DNA of 64,000 nucleotides from Rhyacophila brunnea (GCA_022495005.1 JAGYXB010000797.1:186001-250000); one strand, 5' to 3'. Counted from the stretch's first letter, positions 1-11,650 are shown. Numbers and translations: made by a program. Notes: generated by a model from the sequence alone, not told the origin.

Positions 1-874
1 AGGTCTAAATTCAATAGCGATATAAACATAACTTACAAGTTAATTATAAACAAACAAACCGTTATGTTCAAAGCATCAATTTTATTTAAAATAGATTTTC
101 CCGCGCATTTCCAGTTTTATTTACGCATCAAATATAAACACACCGTAGCGCTTTTGAGCGGGAAGGTAAAAATATTATATAAACTCCATTCAACGCCTGA
201 GTGCGCAATTCCTAATGGAAACAAACAAGACGAACGGTCCGACGCGATCTAAACAATGCACTTTTCACCGCAATGGACTATAAAGTAAAGTTTTCCCTCC
301 ATAAATCCCCAGAAACGAGACATCCGAAAGTGCATCCAGCGCCGCCTAGTGGCAAAATAAAAAGCTTGCATTATTTATTTTTTTCCGCCTCTTTTCGTAC
401 GCCACTGGCGAGGATTTTGTTAATGACTAACACTGCGAGTTGGTTGGCAAAGTTAGTGACCAAAATATAATGGTTTTTATTTTACTGGAAAGCTTTAAAT
501 AAAAGCTTCCATTGCAAATTGATGATTTTCTTCAAGCGTATATAATAGTATGTAGTTTTCAATGTAATCACTTCATATATGTATTGCTTCATATATCTAT
601 TACGCATTAAATAAACTATATGTATATATTGTGTAAGAGAGAACCACACAAGGAGAATACGTATTAAATGGAGTAAGGTGAAAGAAAAAATACACGTCAA
701 AGAAAACAAATGATTGAATACTCTCATAATAGTTTGACAAAAACAGAACTAAGTCACATCCAAGAATGTTGACAGGTGGTACTGCCACCTGGATTTTTTC
801 TAGTGTTAAAATAATCACAATATTTATTGAAATTAATAAATAAAAAAGGTTTAATTATTAAAATAATCTCTGTA
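1..874. other. AT-rich non-coding stretch
   Basis: No gene, tRNA or recognisable element end is visible. Open frames here are short, of low complexity and lack family motifs, so they are treated as chance. The stretch ends at the TA dinucleotide that flanks the transposon starting at 875. Confidence 0.5.
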
Positions 875-1149
875 CGTTAGAGGATAAACAACGGAAGTCC
901 AGTTTTTACCGTTTCTGAGTTAAATATGCAGAAAATCTTCTTTTATTTCATTACACAAATGAATGAAACACTGAAGTCCATAAGTAGTAAATTAACCGAT
1001 ATTGCTAATTAAAAAATCACTGAAGTCCAATTCACTTTAGTGCATAAACAACGGGTGTCCTTTTTACGATGTTTATGCTCTAAGAAAAATGTTATTAAAC
1101 CATTATAACTCATAAACAGGGAAGTCCAACAAACGTTAGGTAGGTACGT

Positions 1150-1772
1150 ACTATCATAATTTACGTTTTTCTTTGTAAAAATCCACACGCGCAGTCGGAT
1201 TTCGACAAAATTTGGACAGTAGACGGGGGCTGACGAGCCGGAATGCGTGGTCGGGGTCTCAGATTTAACCTGTTGCAACCCGGGGACAGTTTTACGGTTT
1301 TTGCGGAGAAAAAGTCGCCGCGTACAAGGTCTTGAAACGCGGAAGTTAATGCTGCAATCCCCATTTTTTATTGCAAATGTCGCTAGAATGTGTACATTTA
1401 AAAAATATTGGCGTTTATTTCAGCTTGATCGGAGGTCAAATGGCAAAGTTAGATTAGAAAAACTAATAACCGCCAGGTTGGCGCGGGCGACGTGTTACGC
1501 GTAGATCGGAATGCTTCACTCACGGACAATAATTATATTTAGTGGCATCAAAGCCGGAGTGCGTGGTCGGGGTCTCGAATTTCAATTTTAACCCGTTGCA
1601 CTCAGGGGATAGATTTATAATAATAAATAGAATTTGTACTACTTTTTTAGATATTTAAATGCAATAAATGTACAAAAAAATAAAAATCTAAAATATTATA
1701 TTTTTTTACTTTTTTAAATTCAATCCCTTGCACTCTACGTAACTCCCGGGCAGCGCCGGGTGATACAGCTAG
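1150..1772 (+). mobile_element. Helitron-like 3' part, nested
   Basis: The block ends at 1772 with a GC-rich hairpin (CCCGGGCAGCGCCGGG, about 1745-1760), then a short spacer, CAGCTAG and a T. This is the normal 3' terminus of insect Helitrons (hairpin, then CTRR, inserted 5' of T). A block containing GTGGTCGGGGTCTC occurs twice, at about 1235-1285 and 1552-1614, which is a direct repeat about 317 bp apart. The 5' end with TC was not located, so the start is approximate. It sits inside the transposon at 875-3564. Confidence 0.5.
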
Positions 1773-1799
1773 TTATACATAAACAAGTATTACAAAAAT

Positions 1800-2600
1800 G
1801 TTTGATTTATTCTTCAAAGAATATAACCACATGAATGAACCCAAAATTGTGGCTCTATCGCCATATACCTATTCGAAATGGATTTTTAATTAAATAAAAT
1901 AAAAATTTAATTCGGGTTTGATTTGCCGAGCAATGATACCTGTGACGCCTACGATAGCCCTAATATGAGTCTTAAAGTTGTCAATATTTCTTTTGAAGAA
2001 AAAGAAATTCAAAGACACCTTTTAGACCACATACAGGAAGCAGCTGCAATTAAATAAAATTAATAAAACTCTTGCAACAGAAAAAATTACCAGTATGAAA
2101 GTAATAATGGTTGACTTGGAGAAGTGTTTACCTACTCCATATAGTTTCCATCTGAGAAAATTGTGGACTCTGAATTTTACAATTTACGATGATGCAAGTG
2201 GTGAGTGAGACACAACACTGATGTGGATGAAATAAAAAGTGGAAGGGGTGACAATAAGATCAAATGGGCATCTAGCAATATTTTAGAGCTGACGATTTGG
2301 TAAGATAATTAATTGCCCTGGCCAAAATTGGAATAATATCATGATTGTTTTTTCATATACCTGGTTTCTGAAAACCATTCCTACGCTTAAAATCATAAAT
2401 CACAAATTCCTATTACGAGGCCATACACACATGGAGATAGACACTGACCACTCTATAACAGAACGTCAAAAAAGATGCTGAACGGTATGCAGATTGTTAC
2501 TCCATGGGATTGGGTTCAGTTTGTAGAGACATGTAAAAGAAACAAGCCTTTTAAAGTTATTAACATGTAGTTAAATGATATAAACAATTATTGCTCTTTT
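1800..2600 (+). pseudogene. Degenerate transposase-like coding remnant
   Basis: Reading across stops and frameshifts gives peptide blocks in a consistent order: KEYNHMNEPKIV, then a DTCDAYDS motif with a C-x2-D pattern (about 1937-1961), a helix-like HLLDHIQEAA (about 2015-2047), MVDLEKCLPTPYSFHLRKL (about 2108-2166), GHTHMEIDTDHSITERQ (about 2420-2470) and PWDWVQFVETCKRNKPFKV (about 2505-2560). From memory, this order resembles DDE-type transposase-like proteins often annotated as uncharacterised in insect genomes. The conserved acidic and histidine positions (VDLEK, GHTHMEID) could be catalytic or metal-binding, but this is inference. It lies in the interior of the TA-flanked element and is clearly non-functional, with several in-frame stops. 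Confidence 0.55.
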
Positions 2601-2657
2601 TATGCATCATCTTCAGCTCCTTTTGTGGCTCGAAAAAAGAATATTGATGGCACACCT

Positions 2658-3010
2658 TTTTTTTCTTTTTTAATTATATCTGGAGATGGCGCTGGTTATC
2701 TACGTTATAAGGCGAAGTTCTCCGATGAAGATTTCCAAACTGTGGACCTCTGACCTTCTCGCTTGCCGTAAAACGCCGCAAACTTTTTAAAAGCTGACAA
2801 AAAATTTTCCCCCGTAGATACCAAGTCGCAATGGCCGACTGGTCCAACTGAAGATCGAACCGACTTGAGAAGCTCTTCCCTTTCAACCGACATAATATGG
2901 GGACACTCCCAGAGGATATGATCGGCATCCTGCAATTCGGCACATAAGCAAGTCGGAGATTCTATTAGGCCAAGAGCTTCGAGGCAAAACCACCGTGTCC
3001 GGTTAAGATC
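2658..3010 (-). pseudogene. R1/Jockey-type LINE, 3' fragment of ORF2
   Basis: On the minus strand the frames give LTGHGGFAS, then SPTCLC, then LQDADHILWECPHIMSVERE. This is the C-terminal block of R1/Jockey-group non-LTR retrotransposon polyproteins (LTGHG...C.C...HIL.ECP, a zinc-knuckle-like region after the RT/RNase H part). Frames are broken by small indels. A T-rich run at about 2658-2672 is the reverse complement of a poly(A) tail, so the 3' end is here and the copy is strongly 5' truncated. It is a close relative of the copy at 7735-8270 and is inserted in the transposon at 875-3564. Confidence 0.75.
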
Positions 3011-4017
3011 TGCAAACTATGAAACAATGGATATCTCCAGAATTTCAACAATTTTATGATAGAATTCCACATAATTCCTAATGTCCAGGAATAATTCTCA
3101 TTGCGTTGATTTTTTTCTAGAGCAATAATAAATTTCAAATAATCTTGTACTTATGTAAATTAAAAAATATATAATTCCTTTTCATATTTAGACTTACTGA
3201 AATATTTTGTGTATTTATAATAAAATAATTATTAATAATATGATGCACAGGAAATAAAAATAATTTATACCTACCTATATGGACTTCCGTGTATTATCTA
3301 TAGATGAAGTATTGCTTAGTGGTACTTCTACATTATGTGTTAGAACATAAAACACGGAAGTCCATTAATTTATTAATTCTAAATAATTTGGTATTTCTAT
3401 CTATACTATGGTCAAAAATAAATTTAATTATGAACAATACCGTTTATAGACCCTAATTACTATAGTTCCTTAAAAAGTTATAGAGTTTCAAACATTTAAC
3501 CTACACTAAAATCACTCTCCTGAATAAAAGTCCAAACGTGACTTCCGTGGTTCATCCTCTAACGTATTGATCTATGTAAGTACAAATTTTAGTGCATTAT
3601 TTAGTCTAAATTTTAAAGTTGAATAAACCATAATTAGCATTTGAAATACATTAAAATAGGAAAAAGTCGTACATAATAGTCGTACGTAATAAATCATATT
3701 CATTAAAAGCACAAAAACCGACGGTCAAAAATGAACGCAATTTGATAAACAATGCATGTAAAAAGTACTAATTAATTTCGTCGTAATTAGATACGACACG
3801 CTTAGATTAATTGGTAAAACATATTAGCGCGAATCCAGTGAATATAGTTTCAAGTCACGTCAAAGATATCGTTATTAATTTTTTTTTCTATCAGGTATAT
3901 ATATGAGGTGTTTCCAAATTATGTTGAAAGAAATGAAAGGAAAATATTGAAATACAATGTGCAAACGCTGGGAGATTGCAGCGATGGGACAGTAGAATAA
4001 TCAACAGTCAGAGCAGT

Positions 4018-4250
4018 ATTCAATTGTTGCATACGTCAATAAATAGCTGATCGCAATTGATTGGATATTCATTTAATCTACAATCAGCGCATTATTCAAT
4101 AATTCTTGCGTCCATTAATGAAATAGCTGATCGCAAGTTATTTGAAATGCATTTTTCCGCCGCGCCTCGGACTGCAAACTCCTACCTTGCATTATTTAAC
4201 CGTTGCATATTTTATTATACAAATTGCATATTATTTGTACGGCAATAAAT
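4018..4250 (+). repeat. Degenerate direct repeats of about 70 bp
   Basis: A block reading roughly ATTCAAT...TTG(C)...AATAGCTGATCGCAA occurs at about 4018-4066 and again at about 4091-4140. A weaker third version around the TTGCATATTTTATT stretch follows at 4202. AGCTGATCGCAA is identical in the first two. Function is unknown. Confidence 0.45.
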
Positions 4251-4369
4251 TCTAAAATCACAATTCACTTAAATAATCAATAAAACTGTGTTTATTTAAT
4301 TACCACGCCTATCACCTCAAACTAGGGAATATTCTGTTGGTAAGGCTGATTATGATCCCAATCAAATCC

Positions 4370-5000
4370 TTAAACCCGTACAAATATACATACTATTCTA
4401 TTTTATTGTTGTCATCCAGGCGCTCAACGCAATCACGGTCATCAGTCGACCGTGATTGATAAATTTGGTTATTCGTAGATCACGACTGGGTCCACTGGCT
4501 ACAGTGCTGCTACAGTGTGACTATCGTCCAAGCAATATTTTAATTCAAGTCTCCTTACGAACTAAGTTAATTAGACCATCAATCAAGTCGTGTTACCGGC
4601 ACAGGGTGTCTCATACACAACATATTTTTACGTACATCATAAACTAAGCACCTGCCAAGCTGTGATACCGGCTCTTGTGATTTAACAACCGTAAACGCAT
4701 ACAGAGTGACTCATCAAATGAGTATCCTTTTTAGTGTCATCATTAGCTCCCAAACCCCAGTTTACTGTACGAGTGATGAACAGAACCATTTGCATACTAG
4801 TGGTTGAGTGCATTAACTTGGGACCTGCTCCAGCCAGACAGCCGAACAACACCAAGAGTGCCTGGCTCGACCCCCATTTAAATCGCCCTCCCCCAGCATC
4901 CACACAACACATCCACAATCATTCCAAATTACAATCCTCCTGGTCTTCCAGCATATCACGTTCATCACCACCCAAAAAATGTTAAATTTTAAAATAACCC
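4370..5000. repeat. Old interspersed repeat, weakly similar to 13545-14035 and 40735-41140
   Basis: The region is less AT-rich than its surroundings. It shares scattered blocks with two other places in the window, including GACCGTGATT near 4449, the CCAGC.AG.C...CAACA pattern near 4829 and a run of C followed by ATCC near 4890. It may be an old LTR or non-autonomous element, but no termini or target duplication could be defined. The overlapping open frames at 4682-4985 on both strands are judged fortuitous. Confidence 0.3.
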
Positions 5001-5524
5001 CATCACTACTATATTTAAATAAACTAAGTAGATATATAAAAATATTAAATAATCACAGCGATGTTTAAAATTGATATACCCAGTTAATTCTAAGTTTTAA
5101 AGTTACAGGTCCATTAGTGAGTACTAAGTTCAAGGTGCTATTATAACATAATATAACGCTAACATTAACACTTGGCAGGGTGTTATGCTTACTACTCACG
5201 ATTATGAAAGCGGTGTTTATTTTCTGAATTCTCTTGATTAACGGCAATTCGCTGTAACGATCCATTAATTACCCCTGCGTCATTTTCGCGTTACGCAGAT
5301 GGCGTATAATGTCTATATTCTGGCATACGTGCTTGCGATATCGCGAGAAAATACACACATAGTTGCTCGTGCAATGTAAGAGACCTCTCACATCCAAACT
5401 CTATCTATAGCTATATCTAGTCTAGTATAGTATACATAAAACTACCTCATATTTTTACGTGTTTTTGTTCAATACAACAATATATGAACTGTGTATCGAT
5501 ATGTCTCTTCTTATTTTTATCATG

Positions 5525-5905
5525 CCATCCTCATAGGCTTTCCACCATCAGGACAATCTTTGACTATCATCTGCTACCCGGAATAGTTCGGTGGAGCTGC
5601 ACATGGACATTATTAAGCCACGAATTGCGGCATCGTCCTCTGCTACGCTTACCGTTGATCTTTCCTTGGATAACAAATTAAGGAATGCTATACTTTTGTC
5701 CTCTCATAGTGTTTTGATACTACACAGATGTTCTTGATCTTTTCCCATTCGAACGAGAACGTAAACATTTGTCACCTGGTCAATCCAAGAAATTTTGAGG
5801 CCACATCTCGAAAGCTTCAATCTTCCTTGACATCTCTTCGTTTAGCGTCCATACCTTTATAACCATAGACAAGGATTAAGATACATAACAATGTACCACA
5901 TGTAG
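5525..5905 (-). pseudogene. LINE reverse-transcriptase C-terminal relic
   Basis: Read on the minus strand with frameshifts, the peptides include LWLY near the 5' side, WIDQVTNVYVLVRMGKDQE, and ELFRVADDSQR near the 3' side. This matches the C-terminal region of LINE polyproteins found in many arthropods (ETWT..., then W.D.VTN..VL.RMGK, then ...RRR.SWL.NLR...ELFR.A). Stops and indels are frequent, so it is an old copy. Clade assignment from this short fragment is not safe. Confidence 0.5.
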
Positions 5906-6517
5906 TCTCCGACCTAGGCTATATTGCTAAGTTAGGCATATCATTTTGAGAAAGGCACTCATTGAGATCTCAATTCTAATTTTTATTTCCCAAGACTGGT
6001 TCCATTTCAAATGTTGTTAATAACAAACATTGTGTTGGTGTTTAGTGTCACTATTTTTGATACTGTTAATACTTTTGTTTTCTTGAGGTTAATTTTTAAA
6101 CCATATACCTAACTATAATAATTGTTTAGTATTTCCGTCTACTTTCCATCTGAAAAAATCACCTGTGACTTCTTCATTACCATTTAATCGGTCCGAGTGT
6201 CTTTTTTTGGTTTTTTAATTTTCAGACTCAGGTCGTGTTGATTTACTGTGTGAGAGCTGCCTAACATCTGTATTTGCTTATTTGATTGCAATATCCGTAA
6301 TAAATAGTCTCACATACAATGTGATTATTATTATTCTAGGAACAGTTACTCCAATTTGCAATACAAGTCATGACAATCATCTACGATTTCTAGTTGTACA
6401 TGAAATATATTACCCAGTTATATATTAATATTATTTGATTGGCGGGTTTCAAACTGCAAAACGGGCCGATGTACGTAATAAATTCAAATGCATTAATTGC
6501 AATGAAGTAAATTTGCT
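5906..6517. other. Non-coding stretch
   Basis: AT-rich sequence. No coding motif, tRNA signal or element terminus was recognised. Confidence 0.4.
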
Positions 6518-6520
6518 AAA

Positions 6521-6770
6521 TGTGTCGCTTGATTTCAAAATCAGCCAAGTCCATAATATATGAATAGGAGAAAAACAGTTTTTTGTTTTCTCAAATACAC
6601 AGTCACAAGGGTGAAAATTTATATTATTTCGAGTATAGAATATTTAAAATTAATAGATTCCACATTTTGATAATGCAGAAATGTTAGAGAGCAGTGGTTC
6701 TTCAGAAATTCGCAAAAAAGTCAAAAATACCTAAAGGTGGACTTGGCTGATTTTGAAATGTAGCGACACA
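6521..6770. mobile_element. MITE with ~36-bp terminal inverted repeats
   Basis: The left end has TGTGTCGCTTGATTTCAAAA followed by TCAGCCAAGTCCA. The right end, read inward on the other strand, has TGTGTCGCTACATTTCAAAA followed by TCAGCCAAGTCCA. About 33 of 36 positions match. The interior (about 180 bp) is AT-rich and non-coding. No target duplication is clear. A non-autonomous DNA transposon is the simplest reading. Confidence 0.7.
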
Positions 6771-6811
6771 AATATGATAAACCGTAAAACCCACGTGTAA
6801 TATACACTATG

Positions 6812-7240
6812 TAGCAGTATCGAGGTAGGCTGTTAAGATCCGCCATAAATAGTGCACATTGAGCTTTGTCAGTCATACGTATTTGTTTTTATTGAACTAC
6901 GACTACAATTTACAGATGGTAAATTGGTTAGTTTTAAAATTAAACCCTGCCTAACCAAACCATAATAGTTTTGGTATACTTTGGGTGATACGATAAAATT
7001 ATGCACACTTTTTATTCATACTTATTTGTATTCGTTTGATTAAGAATTACATATTACACATAATATTGTTGGTTCATTTTTAAAATTCATTAAGCCTTGC
7101 CTAAACCAAACTATAATAGATAAAACATATTCTTCTATCTATGAAATATTCAGAGTTATTTCAATGAAAATAAATACGTGTGACTGACAACGTTTAGTGT
7201 GCACTATTTATGGGAGATCTTAAGACTATCCCCACTGCTA
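6812..7240. mobile_element. MITE of the GAGGTAGGCTGTTAAGATC family
   Basis: The left end reads TAGCAGTATCGAGGTAGGCT then GTTAAGATCCGCCATAAATAGTGCACA. The right end, inverted, reads TAGCAGTGGGGATAGTCTTA then AGATCTCCCATAAATAGTGCACA. A half copy occurs at 10476-10530 and short copies at 57805-58004 and 62257-62456, so this is a family. The interior is non-coding. Confidence 0.65.
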
Positions 7241-7734
7241 TGTCGTACTTATTCCACATATTTCAATTCATAATGATCAGCACCTTCATCTGCTTCAATA
7301 GAACATTTTTGACTTATACAAAATATAAAAAAAATCTTACAGCAATTTATATTAAGAATATTGAAGACCAAAATTATTTATTAAATATTCTTAAATCTTA
7401 AAATATTGATCACGTCTTCCATACAATAAATGTTTTTAATCAGTTGATAATATTATACTATTGAAGCAGATGAAACCGATCATGACATTATTAAATTATG
7501 AGGAATACCTACTTACCAGAGCGTTGGAGCGGAGCTCAGAGCATCGAAAATTTGTAGTGCTCGACTGCTCCGGATGTTTTTTTTATTATTATATTTTCGT
7601 CCGAAGATCCAATGAAAATATTTTATTTGACACTTTGCAACACTAGAATTATGTCAAATACGGCAACACTTGCTTTTCCCTCCACCACCCGCCACGACTC
7701 CACACCCGTTATGCAGGCGTATACCGTGGCGTAA
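7241..7734. other. Non-coding stretch
   Basis: No domain or element end was recognised. The short open frames at 7210-7401 and 7461-7646 have no recognisable motifs. Confidence 0.4.
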
Positions 7735-8270
7735 CGAACGATAGGCGATGTTCAAATTTGTGCCGGAAGTGTCCCAGGAGCAACTTCCCAAGACCTTGGT
7801 TGGCGTGCACTAGAGTGTGCGTGATCCCTAATTCCATATAATGTATGACGGTCAATTCTCGATGAGAAAAGACCTTCTCGCTTGCCGTATAATGCCGCAA
7901 ACTTTTTAAAAGCTGAGAAATTTTCCCTCGTAGATACCAAGTTGCAATGGCCGACCGGTCCAACTGAGGGTCGGACCGACTTGAGAAGCACTTCCCTTTC
8001 AACCGACATATAGGGACACTCCCAGAGGATGTGATCGGCATCCTGCAATTCGCCACATAAGCAAGTCGGAGATTCTATTAGGCCAAGCTGACAGAGCTTG
8101 GAGGCAAAACCACCGTGTCCGGTTAAGAACTGAGAAGTCCAATGGTCTGGAGTCAATCTGGTTATCTCCATGCGCCACTTAATATTAGGAAAGAACAAAT
8201 GCGTTTGTCTGCCCTTGGAAGAAGTTGTCCATCGCCCCTGCCACACACGCAGCGCCGTGTCATACGCCAG
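7735..8270 (-). pseudogene. R1/Jockey-type LINE, C-terminal ORF2 fragment
   Basis: An open frame of 164 codons runs from 8246 to 7752 on the minus strand. Near its N-terminal part it has FPNIKWRMEITRLTPDHWTS (about residues 20-39), then FLTGHGGFASKL, SPTCLCGELQDADHILWECP with a C-x-C...H...C arrangement (about residues 60-79), and MSVERE. This is the post-RT region of R1/Jockey-group non-LTR elements. The frame is intact here but lacks the endonuclease and RT domains, so the copy is 5' truncated and inactive. It is more complete than the relative at 2658-3010. No poly(A) tail is obvious at the 3' side. Confidence 0.8.
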
Positions 8271-8280
8271 GTCGCGTACA

Positions 8281-9739
8281 ATAAGTTATTATAACACTGC
8301 CGGAAGATGCAAATAATGGAAGACGATTTGCTGTCGGTTTTTTTTTTAATAAAATTAATAATGAAAATGACGATTTTAAAACAACTTTTTCTATTTTTTT
8401 TATTTTTTAAACATTTGTATACCCTTTTTACCCTTTTTACCCGGAGTGGAGCAGACCCTGGAGCGAAGCAACTCAAAAAGGGTCCTTTCCAACCCTCTGC
8501 TACTTACTACTCAGCTCATAATATGTTACACTTTAAAAGAATTGAATTTTCTTATAGTGTCCCATACAAGCTTCTTCTAGAAAAACTAAAGTTAACGATG
8601 TTATCAATCTGACAACTTCGTTGATAGATTCTTCATTGTCATTAATTATAATTTAAAGAAAACAAATATAACTATTGTTTATTTATGTTTCGAGATAATA
8701 ATTGACTTTGAACATTCTATCATACGATATATGAAAATAAACCCTCGAACAAACAAGCGCATGTCTAGAATTCTAAAAAATTCTTAATTCAAACATCGCT
8801 TTGGTTCGAAAAAAAAAATCGAATCAGTTTATTCATTCATTATGTATTTCTTTACGTATTTTACTCTGACGAAGTCACGGACATTACCTTATTTTATAAT
8901 GTGAATACCATTCGACATTATGCAATAATTATATTTCCCTATAATGTTTATTAAATATAGCACAGTTGTATTGTTCAAGTCCATTGTGCAAGTTAACAAA
9001 AGCGATGCAGTTGTTTTAATTAACTTTAATATTTTCTCACAGCAAATGCTCGTGAGAAAAGTAAAAATACCATTTAGCCAATCGAGCGCTCAGAGACAAA
9101 CTTAAATTAGTTTTAAACTAGACTTTTTGTTTGAAAACTTTTGTCATCAGTGTTGCATAAAAATTAAATTAAATTACAACTTTAAAGTTGTAATATGCTA
9201 TGTAAATAGTACAAAAAAAAAACGAGAATACCAGGGAACACTGAATTAATGGGAACTGAAATACCTAACGGGTGTGGGGGAACAGGCAACCGATCTCGAG
9301 TTTGGAAGAATATGGGATAAACACGTGTCAAGAATACGTAATTTTACGCTTGTCCTTTGTTCTGAAAATTATTCTTGGCTTATGCACTGACGCTCACACA
9401 CTATTGCACGTATATAATGTGTGTTTCATTTTCGTAGGGACACTCACACATTCAAAACCCTGCTTCAAAATGTAGTGTATTGGGGTATAGGCTATTGGAT
9501 TATTGGAATTCTTTATTAATCTGTTCTATGAGGAATACTCATGGGGACCAAATTGAATACAATGTTTGGGGCAAACAAACAATATCTTACAAAAATACTT
9601 TTAAATAAAAAAATAATTCGCTTCCGTTTTATATTGATATTCTTCAAATTATTTAATTATTTCAATATAAGTATATAATATATAGTACGAATACGTGAAA
9701 ATTGTAATATGCTCGATTGTCTATCCTAAGACTCAAAGC
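8281..9739. other. Non-coding stretch
   Basis: AT-rich, with homopolymer runs (for example T-runs near 8337-8346 and A-runs near 9212). The frame at 8307-8612 is low-complexity and unrecognised. Nothing else is supported. Confidence 0.4.
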
Positions 9740-9835
9740 CAATATGCCAAGGAATAGTAGGGCCGTGACATGATATTGTGAATTTTGATCGTAGTGCCAA
9801 TTATTGCTCTTACCTCAGTAAACTGTTTGTAAAAA
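9740..9835 (+). repeat. Interspersed repeat, copy 1 (pair at 49640-49730)
   Basis: This block and 49640-49730 share, in the same orientation, a stretch with GCATGAAACTATGAATT-like sequence, then (T/C)GTAGT(G/A)C(C/T)A(A/G)TTATTGCT and, about 25 bp later, a T/A-rich run with CG. No coding content or termini were identified. Confidence 0.4.
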
Positions 9836-9855
9836 AATCGGTGTGTGTACCTATG

Positions 9856-10374
9856 TACGCGCGTTAGAAGTTATACTTCTTTGGCGTAACAAAACCAAAA
9901 CAAAACTTGTGATAAACTAGATTCTTTGACTAGCTCTTAATTATCTTGTTAAATTACACACTCAAGAAAAAGGACCGCTTTTTGGAACGCCGTTGGTTTA
10001 TTTCTATACACTTTAACTTATATTATTAAATTATGTAATGATTTCTCATTGTTTTTATTTTTAAAGTACCAACTGTCACTGACGTTAATCGTTTGTTTAC
10101 GTAAGGAATTGCAAATGGCCGACAATAATAAATTCGCTGCCTAGGCAACGGAACAATTCTAAACTACAATATTATACTGTATAATCGTCACGATTGCAGT
10201 GTTATACCTACTGTGGCGTAAAGGAAGTGCGTTCGGCTGATAACCGAACAATCGGTGGTTTGAATCCAATCGAGTGCGTTTTTTTCGTGTGAAAAAATAA
10301 ATTATGTGTTACATGTCACACGCCAAAAATACACTCTGATCTGATTTCCCAAACGCGCCAAAAGAAGTATAACT
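9856..10374. mobile_element. MITE with GAAGTTATACTTCTTTGGCG ends
   Basis: The left end carries GAAGTTATACTTCTTTGGCG. The right end, inverted, carries GAAGTTATACTTCTTTTGGCGCG. The terminal GAAGT(TA)TACTTC part is itself nearly palindromic. The interior holds a tRNA-like module (10205-10285). It is non-autonomous, with no transposase remnant visible. Confidence 0.6.
10205..10285 (+). other. tRNA-like module (SINE head or tRNA pseudogene)
   Basis: The sequence contains a plausible anticodon arm, TTCGG-CTGATAA-CCGAA, whose loop would give anticodon GAT (Ile). Downstream is a B-box-like GGTTTGAATCC. The T stem is poorly paired and no clean acceptor stem closes, so it is not a functional tRNA gene. 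A tRNA-derived SINE head or decayed tRNA lying within the MITE at 9856-10374 is likely. Confidence 0.5.
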
Positions 10375-10475
10375 TCAAAAATAATGAGTGCTTCATATTG
10401 AAATAAATGGATTACCATTTATTTACGCGTATTAACGCCTAGTCGCTCTTTTAGCTAGATATAACATGTACCTAC

Positions 10476-10530
10476 AAAGTTTAGTGTGCACTATTTATGC
10501 CGGATCTTAACAGCCTACATTCACCTTTCG
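10476..10530. mobile_element. Half copy of the 6812-7240 MITE family
   Basis: TTTAGTGTGCACTATTTATG followed by CCGGATCTTAACAGCCTAC is the right terminal block of the family seen complete at 6812-7240 and 57805-58004. No left end is found within a sensible distance. Confidence 0.6.
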
Positions 10531-11565
10531 CCACCGAGTTAAAGTGAATCAATCACAGAAACCCAACCTTACAAAAATTATAAAAGTGCATATTATATTA
10601 TGTAGTGTAACGTACCTAATTGGAAGTCGAGCCCGAAACCAAAGTTCCCATATGAGAAACTAGTGGTTTGCGCATAAGATCTAAGATTCTGTAAGTATCA
10701 ATAATTATTGTTATTTTGTGTAATACAGTGAATGCCAGATGGCCATTCCCTCACCAATTTTTAAAGAGAGCTAGAAAGACAGAAAATGTATTACAGATAC
10801 GCATGAAGTGATGTTACAAAAACACGTGCTTATAAAATAAGTAGATGGAATACAGAGAAAAATATTTAATATTACGAAGTTTTTTTAAACAAAGGTTTTG
10901 AAAAAAAATACTATTGTTTTTTACGGAACCTATTAACAACGGATGTAAACAGAAAAATGACGATTCAGAGATAACAACGTAAAAACAGTGACTAGCGTTA
11001 CTTCATTCTATTTTGAGAAAGCTAGAGAAGAAAGCTTATTTTTCTCTCAGTAATGACGCAAGTTTCTAGCGGCGCCGGGCGGATACGGCGACAGAGCTTT
11101 CAGGTAGACACTGTGGACGGGAAATAGATGTTGCAATAAAGCTTGCATTCAGGTAATGAATGCCGTTTGAAAAAAACTTTGCTTCCTAGCTTTGCTTAGC
11201 GTTTCAAAGTTGATACTAAATGAACAGTACAGACTGCCCAGTATAAAATTAATGTGATTGAATGGAAATGGATCGTAATTGATTATATTATTATATATAA
11301 ATAGGCACGCATGCCAATGGGCTATGTGACTTGAAATTCTTTATACTTATGATACCGAATTTGAAAGCTACCACACTTGATAGGGAGAGATTTGTTGGGG
11401 GAAGCCAGAAACTACTACAGAATATCACACTTCTCATGACAATGCAGTGTCTTGAATTACCTATAACGCATGAGAGAAAACATATGAAAATGTGTAAAAG
11501 AGAAAGAGAGAGACAAGGTGAATACGTCTTAAACATACACGTATAAAATAAAATTATAAATTTAA

Positions 11566-11650
11566 AGAATCACGCCGGGCCCCCCCGTAAGCCCAGGCAC
11601 CTAGGCTAGAGACCTGTCAGCCCCCTCCCTTGTGAGAACCATGACCTATC
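11566..11650 (+). repeat. GC-rich interspersed repeat (pair at 50470-50550)
   Basis: CACGCCGGGCCCCCC...CCTAGGCTAGAGACCTGTCAGCC at this site matches CACGCCGGCCCCCCCAGAGCCC...CTCAGGCTAGAGCTCTGTCAGCC at 50477 onward, same orientation. The repeat is GC-rich in an AT-rich surrounding. The family is unknown. Confidence 0.5.

Larger units (their letters stand above)
875..3564. mobile_element. TA-flanked DNA transposon with subterminal repeats, degenerate, family unclear
   Basis: The two ends are inverted copies of each other. From 875 the sequence reads CGTTAGAGGATAAACAACGG; inward from 3564 on the other strand it reads CGTTAGAGGATGAACCACGG, and the match continues into AAGTC. Each end is flanked outside by TA (873-874 and 3565-3566), as expected for a TA target duplication. 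The decamer ACGGAAGTCC or a near match recurs below each end: about 891, 970, 1020, 1050 and 1120 on the left, and 3281, 3354 and 3540 on the right, in both orientations. This resembles subterminal transposase-binding sites. A broken reading frame that looks like a transposase lies at about 1800-2600. A Helitron-like tail (to 1772) and an R1-like LINE (2658-3010) were inserted later. I do not recognise the superfamily. Confidence 0.7.

Noticed and set aside
8307..8612. 101-codon plus-strand frame
   Set aside because: Low-complexity, Phe/Leu/Lys-rich translation of T- and A-rich DNA with no motif.
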